Assembly (NCBI GenBank): GCA_007258455.2
Contig: VDFB02321259.1
Coordinates: 119,501 to 183,500 of the forward strand
DNA length: 64,000 nucleotides
Origin: Sequoia sempervirens
Lineage: Eukaryota > Streptophyta > Pinopsida > Cupressales > Cupressaceae
Reading direction: 5' to 3'
In this document: piece after piece, positions 47,301 through 59,334 of the stretch
Position numbering within the stretch: position 1 is the stretch's first letter
Layout of the letters: every line of letters starts with the position of its first letter
Made by a program: the position numbers and the translations under genes
Notes under the pieces: model-generated
What the model was told of the DNA's origin: nothing
The model's database searches: none
Seen by the model: only the letters and a program-made list of their open reading frames with translations

Positions 47301-47690
47301 GCCTAGGCAGTTCCATCATCAAGTCCACTTCTACAAACACATTCAACACCACCATGTTTCCAAGGTTCATCCCCCATAAGTAACATGCAAGCTTACTAGA
47401 ATACTTCCTGTTGAAAGAATATCATAAAATTTGCCACCCACTCTAAGGCTGGCCCTTTTCACCAATTTAACCAACACTATCAATTAATTTGTTGATCACG
47501 ACAACTTTACCTATACGTCTTTTTCCAATTCATGATGCTCCTTCCTTTACATCTCTAGAATCTTCTTTCATAAACCTTTCTATTTTTTTCGTTGCACTTC
47601 TAGACCTAGTAGACGTTGTAGGAGTGTTTGGTGAAGGGTTAGATATTGCAAGTGGTTTTGGATTAACTTCAGACGAGACATCCTAAGTTT
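44331..47690 (-). pseudogene. Large accessory ORF, copy 2
   Basis: An about 1,100-codon protein-like stretch with stops and few frame changes. A Ser/Thr/Pro-rich start (about 47690-47560) is followed by a globular part: NMVVLNVFVEVDLMMELPRQ and GEVVLEVTKDKLVELFGFNP (47161-47370), then CEEFVDYFKKTYYFLNQVLD, FASQMHEDFLNLKKEVLPL, HYSMLMHILLLEG and WVDWFLHSKYTLIIAYGAKG (46285-47080). Next come an acidic segment (45657-45941), a coiled coil (LKIKDLNDQLNTKKENFKKA, 44894-45076) and a C-terminal domain with WLLSLKCEIQPFENWKKYLG (44348-44803). The globular part parallels the ORFs at 24350-24720 and 62640-63130. No enzyme motif is seen. The plan of globular N-terminus, acidic middle and coiled C-terminus is shared with copy 1. 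Confidence 0.6.
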
Positions 47691-49580
47691 TAAATTGTTT
47701 AATCCTTTTTTGTTTTGGTTTTCTCTCTGGCTCACATATGTTTATAATGCAGGAGAACTAGGGTTTATAATTTCTTACAATAAAAAAAAAACCCTTTCCA
47801 AGTATAAGAACACAAGGCACTACTTATAGAACAAAAATATCTCCCCAAAATTCACCCAACACTTATCACTAAATTGAAGCTATCATCAATGGACAAGAAA
47901 ACAATCTCCCCAATTCCCTATCATCTTTCTAAGGCATTTCACCTTAATACATTAGCTATAAAGAGATATACAATTTGGTTACCCAAGTGAAGGATTGCCA
48001 CACTTGTTGCTATATTAATTTATTGAAGCTTCCAACATAAATTCTTTAGCTTTTGGTATTCCTTTTTGCTTCTGAGCAACTCCAAATACACAACAAATTA
48101 GGTATCTACTTTCTTTTATGGCCAAGAGACATGCATGCTACCATTAATGTTTGATAGTAAGTTCACACAAGTGAATTGACATCTAGCCATTCGCGTTCAA
48201 ACCATGGTCATTGATTACTCTGTTTTAAAACTCTATCAATGGTTCTTAATTTGCCTCTTTACTTTCTTTCTTGCTTTATATGATGTCCTTAGGATTCTGC
48301 CATGTTTCCTTCTCATTCAATAGTTTTCGCTTATCATTGATATATCTCACCCTTCACCAACTCTATCAATGATGCAAGCATCCACGCAATGAAATATTAT
48401 CCCTTGGATCTATGGCCCATCCTCAATCATGTTCATTTTCCCATTACACATCGCTAATTTAAACTTTGTACCTTGGATCCTATTAGCGCCTCGACAAGAG
48501 ATACATCAAAGAGGCCAAGATAAGACACAGACACTTGCATAAAAAATGATGATACAAAAGACATCACACATAAGATTTATTCAAATTACCAAAAGAAACT
48601 TGAATAGAGAACTCCATTGGTCATCGCTATTTTGAAACTTAAGCTTTGGAATGAATTCACGATGAGCAATAAGATACAAAAGCACTAGGCAATCACTCAT
48701 TGCTAATTCTCCTCAAATAGTTTGCAAGCAATTAGTGATGAGAGATCTACATAATGACATTGGATACGTATATCACATATAGCTAATATAGAACTTAGCA
48801 CTCAAAACTCGTCCACGATACATGAAAAACATGAGATGCATCATATTGCTCATCGCTATTTGAAAACTTACCATTTCATAACCATCTACAATTTTGCAAT
48901 GAAGATAAGAACACAAGATTAGAGGCCATTGTATATTGCTATTACAATACTCAAGGCTCAAAAGCCATTAGTGATAGGTGAACCTTTAATGATACAAGGA
49001 GAAACAAGGAGAATCACTCATCATGCATTGATATCAAGAGCTACAAAAGAAATTCTCGATGAGTGAAGATGAAGAGACAATGCTCATCGCTTATCGCCGA
49101 TTCAAAACATACACTCCAAAAGTAATCTATGATGAGTGATAAAGAGAGATGACCAACAAGACTTAACTAAAAAAAATTGAGCATGTTCTCATCAATTGTT
49201 CTAATGAAGGGGACCCTCTAGGAAAACATGAAAGAAAGGGCTCAAAAGCTTCTAAGTCAAAATACAAAGGATGTAAAGGCCATTGTAGGCTCTTTTCTTA
49301 ACCTTATAAAAATAAGAAACTCAGACCTAAGCTTGGGCAACTGGTTACCTGACAACTATGAATAGCATAAGATGTTTTAATGTGACTGGCAATAGGAAAC
49401 AATAAGTCAATAATGAAATAGAACTCTTCAATCATTTAGAGCCAAGGGATTATTAAGGAAGGATTTCAAGCCAATATAATAACCCTTTAACAATGATGAC
49501 AAGTAGAACCCTAAACCCTCAAATATCAGCCCAAAAATGTGACAATATTTTGAGATGGAACATAAAAATTTGCAGGTTCC
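47691..49580. other. Unassigned stretch with degenerate catcgct repeats
   Basis: No protein recognised. Between 48340 and 49170 the phrase catcgctatttgaaac and variants recur (48453, 48622, 48852, 49090) among phrases like gatgagcaataagatacaa. It lies upstream of the accessory ORF and could be its leader or LTR. Confidence 0.45.
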
Positions 49581-52423
49581 ATCATGTTCAATGGTGAAAA
49601 CCACTTCTTGTGGCACCTTGGATAGGTATCATGATGAAAACCTAGAAAATAGGCATCATGTGTAATCCATTACCCTCTTCCACTCTACACTTGGGGGAAA
49701 GTTTCATCCATGCTATCCTACATACCTACCACACCCCCCTTTATCCCTCATTTCCTATCCATTATCCTATCTAAATCAATCCCCCCTTTTCACTCCTTTG
49801 ATATTGAAAAGCCTAAGGATCTTCATATACATCATGCATTATATCCTTCCATTATTCTTTTCCTATCTGTATCAATCATTCCATAGCCCTCATCTTATCC
49901 ATCTTCCCTTACCATATTTTATCTTGATGAAGAGCTTAGGGGTTAAACATCAATTAATCCATATCATATCCACTTAACCTTGACAATCCTTTCCATAACC
50001 TTCATCCTATACCCCCTATACTACTTCCATCCTCATATCCTATCTAATTCTTCCCCCATTTTCACCCTTGATCATGATAAATCTAGGGGTCAAATATCAA
50101 TGCATTCATATCCTTTTTGGACTACCTTCCATATCATACATCACTCATCATCTCCCATCCATGGTGCACTACCTCTAGTGTGGAGAATCTTGGTCCTTTG
50201 CAACTAGTCGTTGGAGCTCCATCCTCATATCCTCCATCCACCACCATCCTATGTCCCATCATCATCTCTCTTATCCATGGAATTTTTCCATCCTTCCATC
50301 CTTTACCATATCTTGGTTCTCCCTTGTCATTGGATTTCATTTAATCCTCCATCCAATCCATTTATCATCTATCCTTCAAATCCAACCATTCCCATCCATT
50401 CCATCCAAATGTAATAAGCCTAATCCATACAATCTTGTTATGCAACCTAGCACATCATCCAAACCAATCCTTGGCTTTGATTCTATCCTTGTTGGAAACC
50501 TTGATCCTTTAGTCACATTATCATCATTGGGATATTTATTTCCAAATTCACACATTTTTTTGGGATGTGTCCTTCCCATGCCAACAATCTCATCATCATC
50601 ATCATCACCTATTAATTGGTTTTCAACTTTATTAGTGGAAAGATCATATTTGTTATTGGATGTTTATGCATTCCTTCTTTCTTGATTGTGGGTATCTTTC
50701 ACATGCATTTTTCATGGTCCTTATATTGTATATTCCATAACAAAATCCCATTCTTCCACCAATCCATAATAACACTTTCTTGTCATTCCCATTGCTTGAG
50801 AATGATTGACATTACGTGTCTTTTGTGTATTTCATATCCATCCACAATAAGGATAATCTGGTTGCATCCCTAATAAGTTGGTCCTATACCTAACTGGGGG
50901 GCAATCTTGAATTACATCTTCATGGAATCCTATATTGGGTAGTGGAGGTCATTATTCCTAAAAATCCAAAAAAATAAGAACATGTCATAAATCCATAAAA
51001 AATACAAAACATGTCAAAAATCCAAAAAAAAACTTGTCAAGAATATGAAAATTTTGAAAAACATCAAAATAAAAAAACATCTTAATAAACCAAGTTTGAA
51101 ATCCCAAAAATAGTGTCAATTCATGTGGGTCAAAGTTAGTCTAACTACATTGCCTCTACAGGAATAACATAGGCAAGGCCATCATCAATAAGCCCCTAAG
51201 GCACTAGGTCAGTCCTTTAGGGTTTTTTGAATAAATTCAATCATCATTTATAAGAAGGTATGTTTCATCCTAGTCTATCTAACTACAATGTCTTAGTGCA
51301 TGTTACGTGGGCAAGGTCATCATTGATGAGCCCCTGAGGCACTAGGTCAGTTCTTGAGGGTTTTTCAGGTCAGTCACTATCCATATCACAATAAATCAAA
51401 CTCTTTGATCAAATGTGAACAGTCATCTAGAAGTCCCAGTCAAATCACAAATCAATAGACTAATTATCCAACTAGTCTACAATTCAAGCTGATCAATTGC
51501 CTAATCATCAAATCAACATCAAACCAATTAATCAATGGTCATATACAAGAAAGGGAATTTTTAAAAATAGACTCGACATCTTATATGACTTTCCTTATTT
51601 CTTGAAACCAAAGCCAATCCTATCATTTATCTTATACAAGATGTGTCCTTCTTGAAACTAGAGATTGCCATTGATCAATCTTATCATTTTCCTTATACAG
51701 GTTGATGCATGTTCAAAGCTAGACTTGATGTCTTATATGGAATGCTTCCATTCCTGAAACTAGGCATTATCAACCAATCAATCAATCCCATCAATCCTAT
51801 CAAAAAACATTGGCTAAAAATCCATATGGTTATTGAATTTTTGGTCCAGATAGTCTTATCTTTTTTAATTATCTTTGATCATGTTACTAGCCACCTCAAG
51901 GATGTTCCAAGAAGGATTTAGAGGAGCTATAATGTCTCATGACCTTATTTTTCTTTCATTGTTGTTTGTGGTTTGTCTTGACAAAAAGATTGGGGCAACT
52001 TGGCCCCTAGTATGCAATATGGTATGCCTTGTTTGCCAAGTGTCTCTTGCTGCAAAGGAATAACATTGCACACCTTGGTCTATGTCATAACATTATGTTT
52101 ATTGTCCATTTTCCATATTTTCAATTCTCAATGATGATAAACATGCAAGCCTAAAACCTCTCAAGAAAAATATCAATCCCTCTTCCTTTCGACTAACTCC
52201 ATGCTAAAATTTTCCTCTCGCTACCATTTCTTTTCGTCAATCCTTGCATTCATCCACTATCAATTTTTCTTATCAAAATAATTTTTCAAAATTTTGAAAC
52301 TCTTTCAAAATTTGCAAATTTTTCCAGAGGGGCATAGTTTTATGTCGTCTTCACCATGACACATCATGACATATTTTGAACTAAATTTCTTCGATGCAAC
52401 ATTCATATGACTTCACATTGTAT
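49581..52423 (+). mobile_element. 3' part of a relative of the non-autonomous element
   Basis: Starts with ggtgaaaaccac and gatgaaaacctagaaaatag, also found at 13965-14040 in the nested element. It then shows the same Pro/Ser/His/Ile-rich composition (50251-50685) with no enzyme motif. An A-rich repeat (50955-51075), two copies of the aggcactaggtcagt module (51170-51350) and a hairpin with the AGGACACA loop on the minus strand (51637-51654) follow in the order seen, reversed, at 33590-35125. It ends at a polypurine tract. It is the tail of an element whose start is not visible. Confidence 0.65.
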
Positions 52424-52438
52424 CAAAGAGGGGGGAAA
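52424..52438 (+). other. Polypurine tract before the 52439 LTR
   Basis: CAAAGAGGGGGGAAA, next to the LTR edge TATTGACACTGC. Nearly the same as 15744-15758 and 29320-29334 (minus). Confidence 0.88.
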
Positions 52439-52565
52439 TATTGACACTGCAAAATGTCCCAAGCCTGTGAACACCATTTTTCACATTAATTCCCTTTCTT
52501 CCCCACATAAGTGAATAATTTTAATTCTTTGATTATTTCTTCAAATCATATTCTTCTATTAATTA

Positions 52566-52792
52566 AATAATTTTATTTATTTAGTTAGTTTTTAGACAAC
52601 AGGAATAGGGTACCACGACCCCCTATAAACTACGGTGTGTCTGGTAAAATTTTTAATGTGACCAATGGTGCTAGTGTGACATGCCCTTTGGTACCATGGG
52701 GCTGGGAAAAACTGGACCTCATGACCAACCTCTTGCAATAGGAAAGATTTAGCCAACCGAGCTAGGGCCCCCACCCAATAATTTTAATTATT
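52566..52792 (-). mobile_element. tRNA-derived SINE, copy 2
   Basis: The body (52582-52776) is similar over its whole length to the SINE at 39994-40187, sharing cgaccccctataa, gtgtgacatgccct and ggtacc. It is flanked by aataattttatttatt and aataattttaattatt, a 16-base duplication with one difference. The minus strand begins with a clear A-box-like CCTAGCTCGGTTGGC and ends TTGTCTAAAAA. The B-box region is more altered than in copy 1. Confidence 0.85.
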
Positions 52793-53900
52793 CAATTAAT
52801 TCATTTTCTCTTTTATTTTTTCTTGATTAATTAAATAAATTATGTTTATTTAAGTATGTCAAGTTAACTAATCCTTTCCTTCTATAATTAAATAAATTCT
52901 CATTTATTTAATTACCTATTTCATTTTTCTACTATAATTAAATAATTATTTTAATTATTTAGCTTTTTCTTTCATAACTAAATAAATTATATATATTTAA
53001 TTATTTTCCACCTTTCCCTCTAGTGTTAAATAATTATTTTAATTATTTAATATTTTTTCCTTTTCCTCCACATTTAATTAAATTGTTATTTTAATTAAAA
53101 TTTGACCTTTCCCCTTTCTTCTATAATTAAACAATCATTTTTATTTAATTATTCACTTTCCCTCCTAAATTAAATAATTTTATAATTATTCAATTTACTC
53201 CACCAACCTTTTTTCCTATGCCAAATCTTATCTCTTCATCTCATTTAATTTCCACCATTGATAAGGTTTTATTACCTACATATGGATTAAAAATCCCTAG
53301 AGGTCCCTTCAGGTTGATAATACTGTTTTGCTTAGCCCTGGCCCATGCCTCATGTATTTGAATATCTATGGGCCCCTTTTTGAAGAGTTTCACCTACTTT
53401 CTCCATGTCTACTGCACACTCCTTGGAAATATTTATTCCCTTGCTGCTTTATCGAGCCTCGCCATACCTCCACGTGTTAACAGTGTGGGCCTTTGAGAGC
53501 ACACTCCCCTTTGCTTCTCTACTAAGCTCTACCCATATGCCACATAGCATCATTCCATGGGAACCTTTTGGTGGACTGCATAGTCAACACTCAGAAGCAA
53601 GACTTCTCCATGTGTCTTCTCCACGGGGAGTTTCATCGCAAGGAAGGGAAGAATGAATGACCTACCCCATCCTGTGGCCATATGTCCTAACCAACTCTAT
53701 GGGTAAGCGGCATGTGTCTACATGGGAATTTTGTTGCTTCCCCACTAGGACCACAATCATCATTCGCAAGGGGATGCATCTAGTTTGAAGGTGATTGCAT
53801 TCTATGTTTAAAAATATTTTCTATTGCAAAGGCCTTGGGAAATCATTGCCCGTGCTTGGGAATCTTTTTTGCTACTGGATCTTAGGAGGTGGGATGATTT

Positions 53901-53910
53901 TATATATATA
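53901..53910 (+). promoter_or_regulatory. TATA box in EB LTR
   Basis: GATTTTATATATATACTGC, in the middle of the LTR where the U3-R boundary is expected. Confidence 0.5.
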
Positions 53911-54508
53911 CTGCTTCAACTGTCCAAAAATGAGTTCAGAGAATACATAGAAAAGCTATTGAAAGAAACTAGTCCTTTGTATTTTTTTAGATTGTTGTAT
54001 TAAGGCTCAAAGACTATGCCATTTTTGTTTAACCTTTTTATTTCTAAGCTAGTTGACAAAACATTTTACTATGTTGTTATTGTACTAAGTAGTTTATTTG
54101 CATAAATTATCTAATTTCAATATAAGTTTGCTGATTCAGACCATGTCTTGGACTCTTCTTTTCATTGAGTGTGTATGGAGGTTATTTTATTTTATTTGAT
54201 AAACTTCTTAGGCTTTTTATCCATTCTCTTTGTTATTTTCAGACATGCAGACTGTTGAACAAACCCTTAAATCCCATTTGAAAGGAAGATTTACCATGCA
54301 CACACCTGCATCTTGGTGCATCGCCTTAGGTTAGATCTTTATTTTATATATTTTCTTCCTTTTCCCATTCCAAACCCCCAAATACAAAAGGAGTTGACTT
54401 CTTTAAAAAAACTAGAGGTCACTCAATTTAGCACAATTGGTCTCCCCATTAACTTATTTTTCCATAAGGCTATTTTTTGACACTTTTAGGCATCAAAAAT
54501 TATTTTTA

Positions 54509-54524
54509 TGGCACACCCAGTGGG
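54509..54524 (+). other. EB primer binding site
   Basis: TGGCACACCCAGTGGG, similar in form to TGTGCCCACCGTGGGG of the nested element. tRNA not assigned. Confidence 0.65.
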
Positions 54525-54559
54525 ACTACTTAAATGTATCTAAATCTAAAGTGGGTGTA

Positions 54560-55965
54560 TGATTCATTGGCCTATTAGTAGATCCCAAACCCCAATAGTA
54601 TGAACAAGAACCTTTCTAGTGAACATTCTAATCCCTCCACCAACCATGTTGATGATTGATAACAAAATAATGTGGCATGGGACATCAAAATCCCTCTTGT
54701 AGCACCAATATCACCCACCGTTTGGGCCCCTATCCCAACCTCTACTTTAAAATTTGTACCAAAATTGACCAAGGAAGGCTCAGAAACACCATCTAAACAC
54801 CTTCAAGATGTGGTAGACATGTGTTTGGTGCATGGTGCTACTAACAAAAAATATTGTGCTAAAGTTGCTTGCAGCCTCTTTCAAAGGAAGAATGCTAGAT
54901 TGGTATCAAACTTTGGGAGCCAATACTATCAGTACCTAGGATCAGCATAGAGCTCCTTTGTACGAGTGATTTTCAAATAATGGAGATCCATCTTCGCTAT
55001 TTTAGTAGCTAGAAACTATAGAGCGGACACCTCAGAAAGCCATGAATGACTTGAATGCCCAGTTTAACAGGACTTGGCAAAGGATTTAGCCTACAATCCA
55101 TCCACCTACAAATTTAGCATTCATGTTCTATCTAAAGTATCTTAACACTAACATTTCAGTGATGATCCAATCCCTTGGTGGGAACACCTTGCTAGGTACA
55201 TATAGCATTATTTTTCAGGCAGAGAATAATCTGATCGATGCCAAAAATTTACCACCTCATCCCATGATGCCTATATTTAGAGAGTTTTCAATTCCTACCT
55301 AGGAGATATCTTCTACCAGTGTGTCTATTCCTCCCCAATCTATGTACACATATCCAAGTGTGTTGTAGAGTGCTACTTCTATGTCTAATTCTTCAAAAGA
55401 TGAGATGAGTGATGTCAAGGAGTTGTTGTAAAACATATTAAATGAAATAACTACCATCAAGAGGAACCAATCAATGCCTTCAAAGCCAACTTACCAAAAT
55501 TATCAAGGAAAAATATCTTCCTATCAGCAAAATCAGTTCCAAGGAGGCTCGCACATAAATCTATAGACTCAAACAAGTAATCAAATGGTTTCAATGCCTA
55601 ATCCGCTATAGAATGATCACCCAAGCTTGAGTAGAGAGTTGACAGTGGGGAAAAATAATCTCGTTGATGACATCAATCTCTAGTGCTTCCCTGCAATGAA
55701 GCACATATGCCTCAAAATTGCTCGTGAGACAATCTACAACAAAGAGTGGTGGAGCAACACAACCAAGGAATTATGTCAAATTTAGGAGGTTATGTATATG
55801 CCTCTCCACAAATGGAAAATGTAGTACTCATCGCACAAATACAAGGAATGTCCTTGGAGAAAGAGGCAGATATAGCTCTAGACCACACACTCTTCTCATG
55901 GATGGAAGAAGAGGAAGCAGTGTTTTCAAATGAGGCCTCCACATCCAAGGCCTTGCAAGTGTAGT
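54560..55965 (+). pseudogene. EB gag
   Basis: Capsid precursor of EB. The start region reads IKIPLVAPISPTVWAPIPTS and LTKEGSETPSKHLQDVVDMC (54672-54950), then a core with a CSLFQRKNARLV-type stretch, PPTNLAFMFYLKYL-like remnants and IIFQAENN (55000-55250). The latter half is Gln/Ser/Pro-rich. At about 55681-55722 a zinc knuckle, C..PC-NEAHMPQNC (C-x2-C-x3-H-x4-C), can be read across a one-base deletion, with TAG where a Trp is expected before it. The end, NVVLIAQIQGMSLEKEADIA, leads towards protease. Confidence 0.72.
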
Positions 55966-55974
55966 TAGATTACA

Positions 55975-56875
55975 ATACTCACTCTAAGAGGAGATTCATG
56001 AGTGAACCAGTCGTATCGTAGCCCAAAAGTGTCCCCGACCAAACTCCTAGTTCCTTCACAATTACACAACAAATTTAGCCAAAAAAGGAGATTGTTATAA
56101 CACGGGCTAAGGAGTAGAAGCCTTTGAATCCACTTCCATTCAATATGGTGGAAAAATTGAAGAACTCCTCTACTAATATATTTCTTTGGGATATCATAGC
56201 TATTCTTGAATAGAAGCCATTGCTACAGAAGGCCCTACTCAAAGATACCAACATAGAGCTAGTAGAGAAAAAGAGCTAGGGAAAGGCCATTGATTCTCCA
56301 CCTTAGGCTAAAGTTCTCACAAATAGTTGAGAGGAAGATTACACTGAAAGTAAAGGTAAGCCTAAACCAAAACCATTCTTCTTGACTCACATTGTTGGTA
56401 AGAAGTTGTTGCATAATTTTATGATTGACTCTAGTGCTAGTACCATAGTCATGTCCAAGCAGATAGATGAAGCCTTAGGACTTAGCTATGAACCTTTAAA
56501 AACATGGGTTATACAACTTGATGGGAACAAGGTTGAAAATTTAGGTGTCATTAAGGACCTCCCCTTGACTCTATTCTCCTACCCTAGTATCACTATTCCA
56601 CAAGATACCATTATCAGAGACATTCCCCCATGTTCAGTCTTCGCTTATCCCAAGAATTCACTTCCAGGATATGTGGATATCTTTCCTTGGATTGGTCACA
56701 CTTGATCCTGAGGACCAAACATGGAGCTAAAATGAAGATAGTGTATGAACCTCTACATTTAGAACATGTGGTAGATGAAGTCATGATCAAATTTAAGGTT
56801 TCTCATACCTATATCACCAAAGAGGAAATGTATTGTACTGAACTAATAGAGGATGAGAAGGTGACTAGAGACTAG
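55975..56875 (+). pseudogene. EB protease (retropepsin)
   Basis: After a linker with several TAG stops, the protease reads KLLHNFMIDSSASTIVMSKQ (Asp codon at 56427), then IDEALGLSYEPLKTWVIQLD and GVIKDLPLTLFSYPSITIPQ. The active site has DSS in place of DSG. Near 56650 the frame changes and continues as RICGYLSLDWSHLILR, the segment that follows the protease in this lineage and that corresponds to the E2 segment at the 8651 junction. Confidence 0.88.
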
Positions 56876-57019
56876 ACTAATCAAGAAGATGTCCTCTTGA
56901 GAAAATCTATAGACGCTGATCCTTTCGACAATTATCATGTCATTAGATTGGGAACCTATGTCATCTATGATGAAAATCAAATGATTCCAAAGGTCATGAA
57001 GGAATTTGAGAGTGGTTAA

Positions 57020-57610
57020 GCCTCAGAGCTATGGGCGCTACATTTTTATGGAGTAGGATGTAAATTTAGTGTAGGATCTAGGATATGTTTCACGTCCCCA
57101 TCTAATGAAAAAACCCTTTAATTATTTTTTCTTTCAATTTTTTTATTTGAACAACAAAGCTAAATATGAAGGCCTCGTGCAAGGTTTGAGTCTTGTGGAA
57201 CAGATGGGTGCTAAATAAATAATTGTGTTTGGAGACTCCAAGCTAGTAGTCAATCAAGTTTGAGGGCTCTTCATAGCCAAGAATGTCCACATGAGATCCT
57301 ATAGACATAGAGTTTGGGACTTGATTGAAATTTTTAAAGCCTTCAATACACAGACAGTGCACAAAGAGAAAAATATAGATGTGGATTGCATGGTAGCAAT
57401 GAGATCTCAATTTGACCCTATTTTTGAGCTAATTGATAACATACACTCTATGCAAGTGATTTTCCAAGTGGAAATCCTAGATAATGACCAAAGATGGAAA
57501 GTGTTTATAAGTGATGAACACATCATCTCATTCATTCAGCAGTCAGGAAAGTTCATTGAGAAACTCCAACCAAAAATTGCTGAGGCCTATGAAGGAAAAA
57601 GTATTTAGTT
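57020..57610 (+). pseudogene. EB RNase H domain upstream of RT
   Basis: RNase H-like domain between protease and RT. It reads YGVGCKFSVGSRICFTSPSN (57035-57100; the DG position is YG). After a frame change it gives YEGLVQGLSLVEQMGAK, IIVFGDSKLVVNQV with the conserved GDS-LVV block, YRHRVWDLIEIFKAFNTQTV and HKEKNIDVDCMVAM. The catalytic Asp of GDS and the Asp near the end (DVDC) are kept. Same place and same character as the domain at 7196-8060 in E2. A 60-codon spacer leads to RT. Confidence 0.87.
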
Positions 57611-57639
57611 AAGGTCGAACAAGCTTCCAAAAGGACTGG

Positions 57640-58690
57640 TCACTCTCAAAAACCTATTTGATTATGATGATGTAAGGAATGACAAAAGGAAGTTTGTAGT
57701 GGAAAAAAGTGACTATGCAGATCTTTAGGTTAGAGATAGAAGGAAACTTAAGGTTGGAAAGGATGTCCCACATTACGATAAAGAAATGCTCATCCATTTT
57801 TTTGAAAATAATGGAGTAGTGGCTTGCTCATATGATGACCTCAGGGGATACAATACTGAAATCATCCAGCATACTATAGAGCTGATGGAAAGAGAAAAAC
57901 CTATTTGCTAGAAGTAGAGACTAGTAAATCCTAAGATTGAGGCATTGATGGCATACGAGTTGACAAAGCTAATTCAATCTTGGATTGTCTTCCCAATCAA
58001 GCATAGCACATGGGTGTCCAATCCAGGTGGTTCTTGTCTAGAAAAAGAATGGATACATCCACCTATGTGTTGATTTTTGGGACCTAACCAGAGCATCCCT
58101 GAAGGACCACTACCCCTTGCCCTCTTGAGATCTATTTTTCAAACAATGGCTAGCTTAGAAATATTTTGTCTACTAGAAAACTTCTCGAGTTACAAATAGA
58201 TTCGGGTAAAGGAGGAAGACTGACACAAAACAACATTCACTACTAAGTGGGGAATGTTTTCCTATGCGAAAATTCCCTTCGGTCTCTCAAATACAGGAGC
58301 TACCTTCCAACAAGAAATGTATATTTCTTTTAGAGAAATGATCAACAAGATTATCTTAATCTACTTAGATGATCTGACTGTATTCTCTAAGTCTAAAGAT
58401 TATCATTTTGACCATCTAGAAATGGTTTTTAAAAGATGCCATGAGTTTGGGGTATCCTTGAACCCAAAAAAATTGTGTCTTTAGAGTTCCACAAGGAAAT
58501 ATATTGGGACATGCGGTTTCCAAAGGTGGAATTGCAATTGACTAGGAGTAGGTAAAGGCAATCAGGGAGCTTCCCCTACTAGTCAAAAAGAAGGGAGTTG
58601 AGTCCTTTCTATGGAAGGTAAATTTTGTGAGAAAATTCATTTATGATTTTGTAGGACTAATTAGACCTATTACCTTGATGCTCAAGAAGG
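57640..58690 (+). pseudogene. EB reverse transcriptase
   Basis: Ty3/gypsy RT. The N-terminal blocks are damaged by frame changes (LTKLIQSWIVFPIKHSTWVS, 57957-58020). The middle is well kept: TTKWGMFSYAKIPFGLSNTG, then ATFQQEMYISFREM, then IILIYLDDLTVFSKSKDYHF with YLDD at 58361-58372 and VSLNPKKLCL (58254-58484). TAG stands for Gln in YKQIRV and TGA for Arg before HKTTF. Confidence 0.92.
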
Positions 58691-59330
58691 ATCAATTATT
58701 CAAGTGGAAAAAAGAAGCCAGATAAGCCTTTAAAAAGGTTAAGGATGGTATTTCTTTAGCTCCTATGCTAGTAAACCTAGACCTATCAAAGGACTTCATG
58801 ATGTATCTGTTCAATAGCAAATCTAGCATCGCTAATGTTCTAACCCAAAAGGATAAAGGGGAGAACATTTGATAGAATTCCACTCCCAGACCTTAAAGGA
58901 TTATGAAATGAATTATAACTTCATTGAAAGGAAAGCATTCACCATTATTAAGGGGTTCAAGAAGTTCTAACACCTCATATCTTGCAACAAGGTGGTAGTA
59001 TATGTCATGCATTCCAGTGTACATGAATACATTATGGAAGGAGAAATCACAAAAAAAGAGCCAATTGGATTACCAAAATCCTTGAATATTACATTGAGGT
59101 CAGACCCATGAAGACCATCCAACAAAGAGGACTATGTGAGTATTTGGTGCATGATCAAGAAATGGCAGCTGAAGAGGAACAACCCGAGCTTGTTCTAAAG
59201 AATGAATCTAAGTTTGAAGTTTGTTGCTTGGTAGATTGGATGAGATTCATGCAAACTGGGAAATACCTAATTGGCCTCCCTTCTCAGAGGAAAAGATTCT
59301 ATATATTGTAGAATAGCGGATATGCACTCA
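58691..59330 (+). pseudogene. EB RNase H after RT, and linker
   Basis: Connection and RNase H of the usual gypsy type: an AFKKVKDGISLAPMLVNLDL-like stretch, FMMYLFNSKSSIANVLTQKD, SQTLKDYEMNYN, RKAFTIIKGFKKF and VVVYVMHSSVHEYI, in shifting frames. The Y.DAS catalytic position reads YLFNS. A linker (59108-59311) leads to the integrase zinc finger. Confidence 0.78.
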
Positions 59331-59334
59331 TTGA

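Larger units (their letters stand above)
52439..54495 (+). repeat. EB LTR (about 2.06 kb)
   Basis: Its left edge is fixed by the polypurine tract. It reads TATTGACACTGCAAAATGTC, related to TGTAGACACTTAAAAATGAC of E4. The right edge is within a few bases of 54495, before the primer site. It contains a SINE (52566-52792) and a TATA box at 53901-53910. Confidence 0.7.

Noticed and set aside
50117..50685. Possible serine/proline-rich gene on both strands at 50117-50685.
   Set aside because: The composition and neighbouring phrases match the internal region of the non-autonomous element; no motif or conservation supports a host gene.
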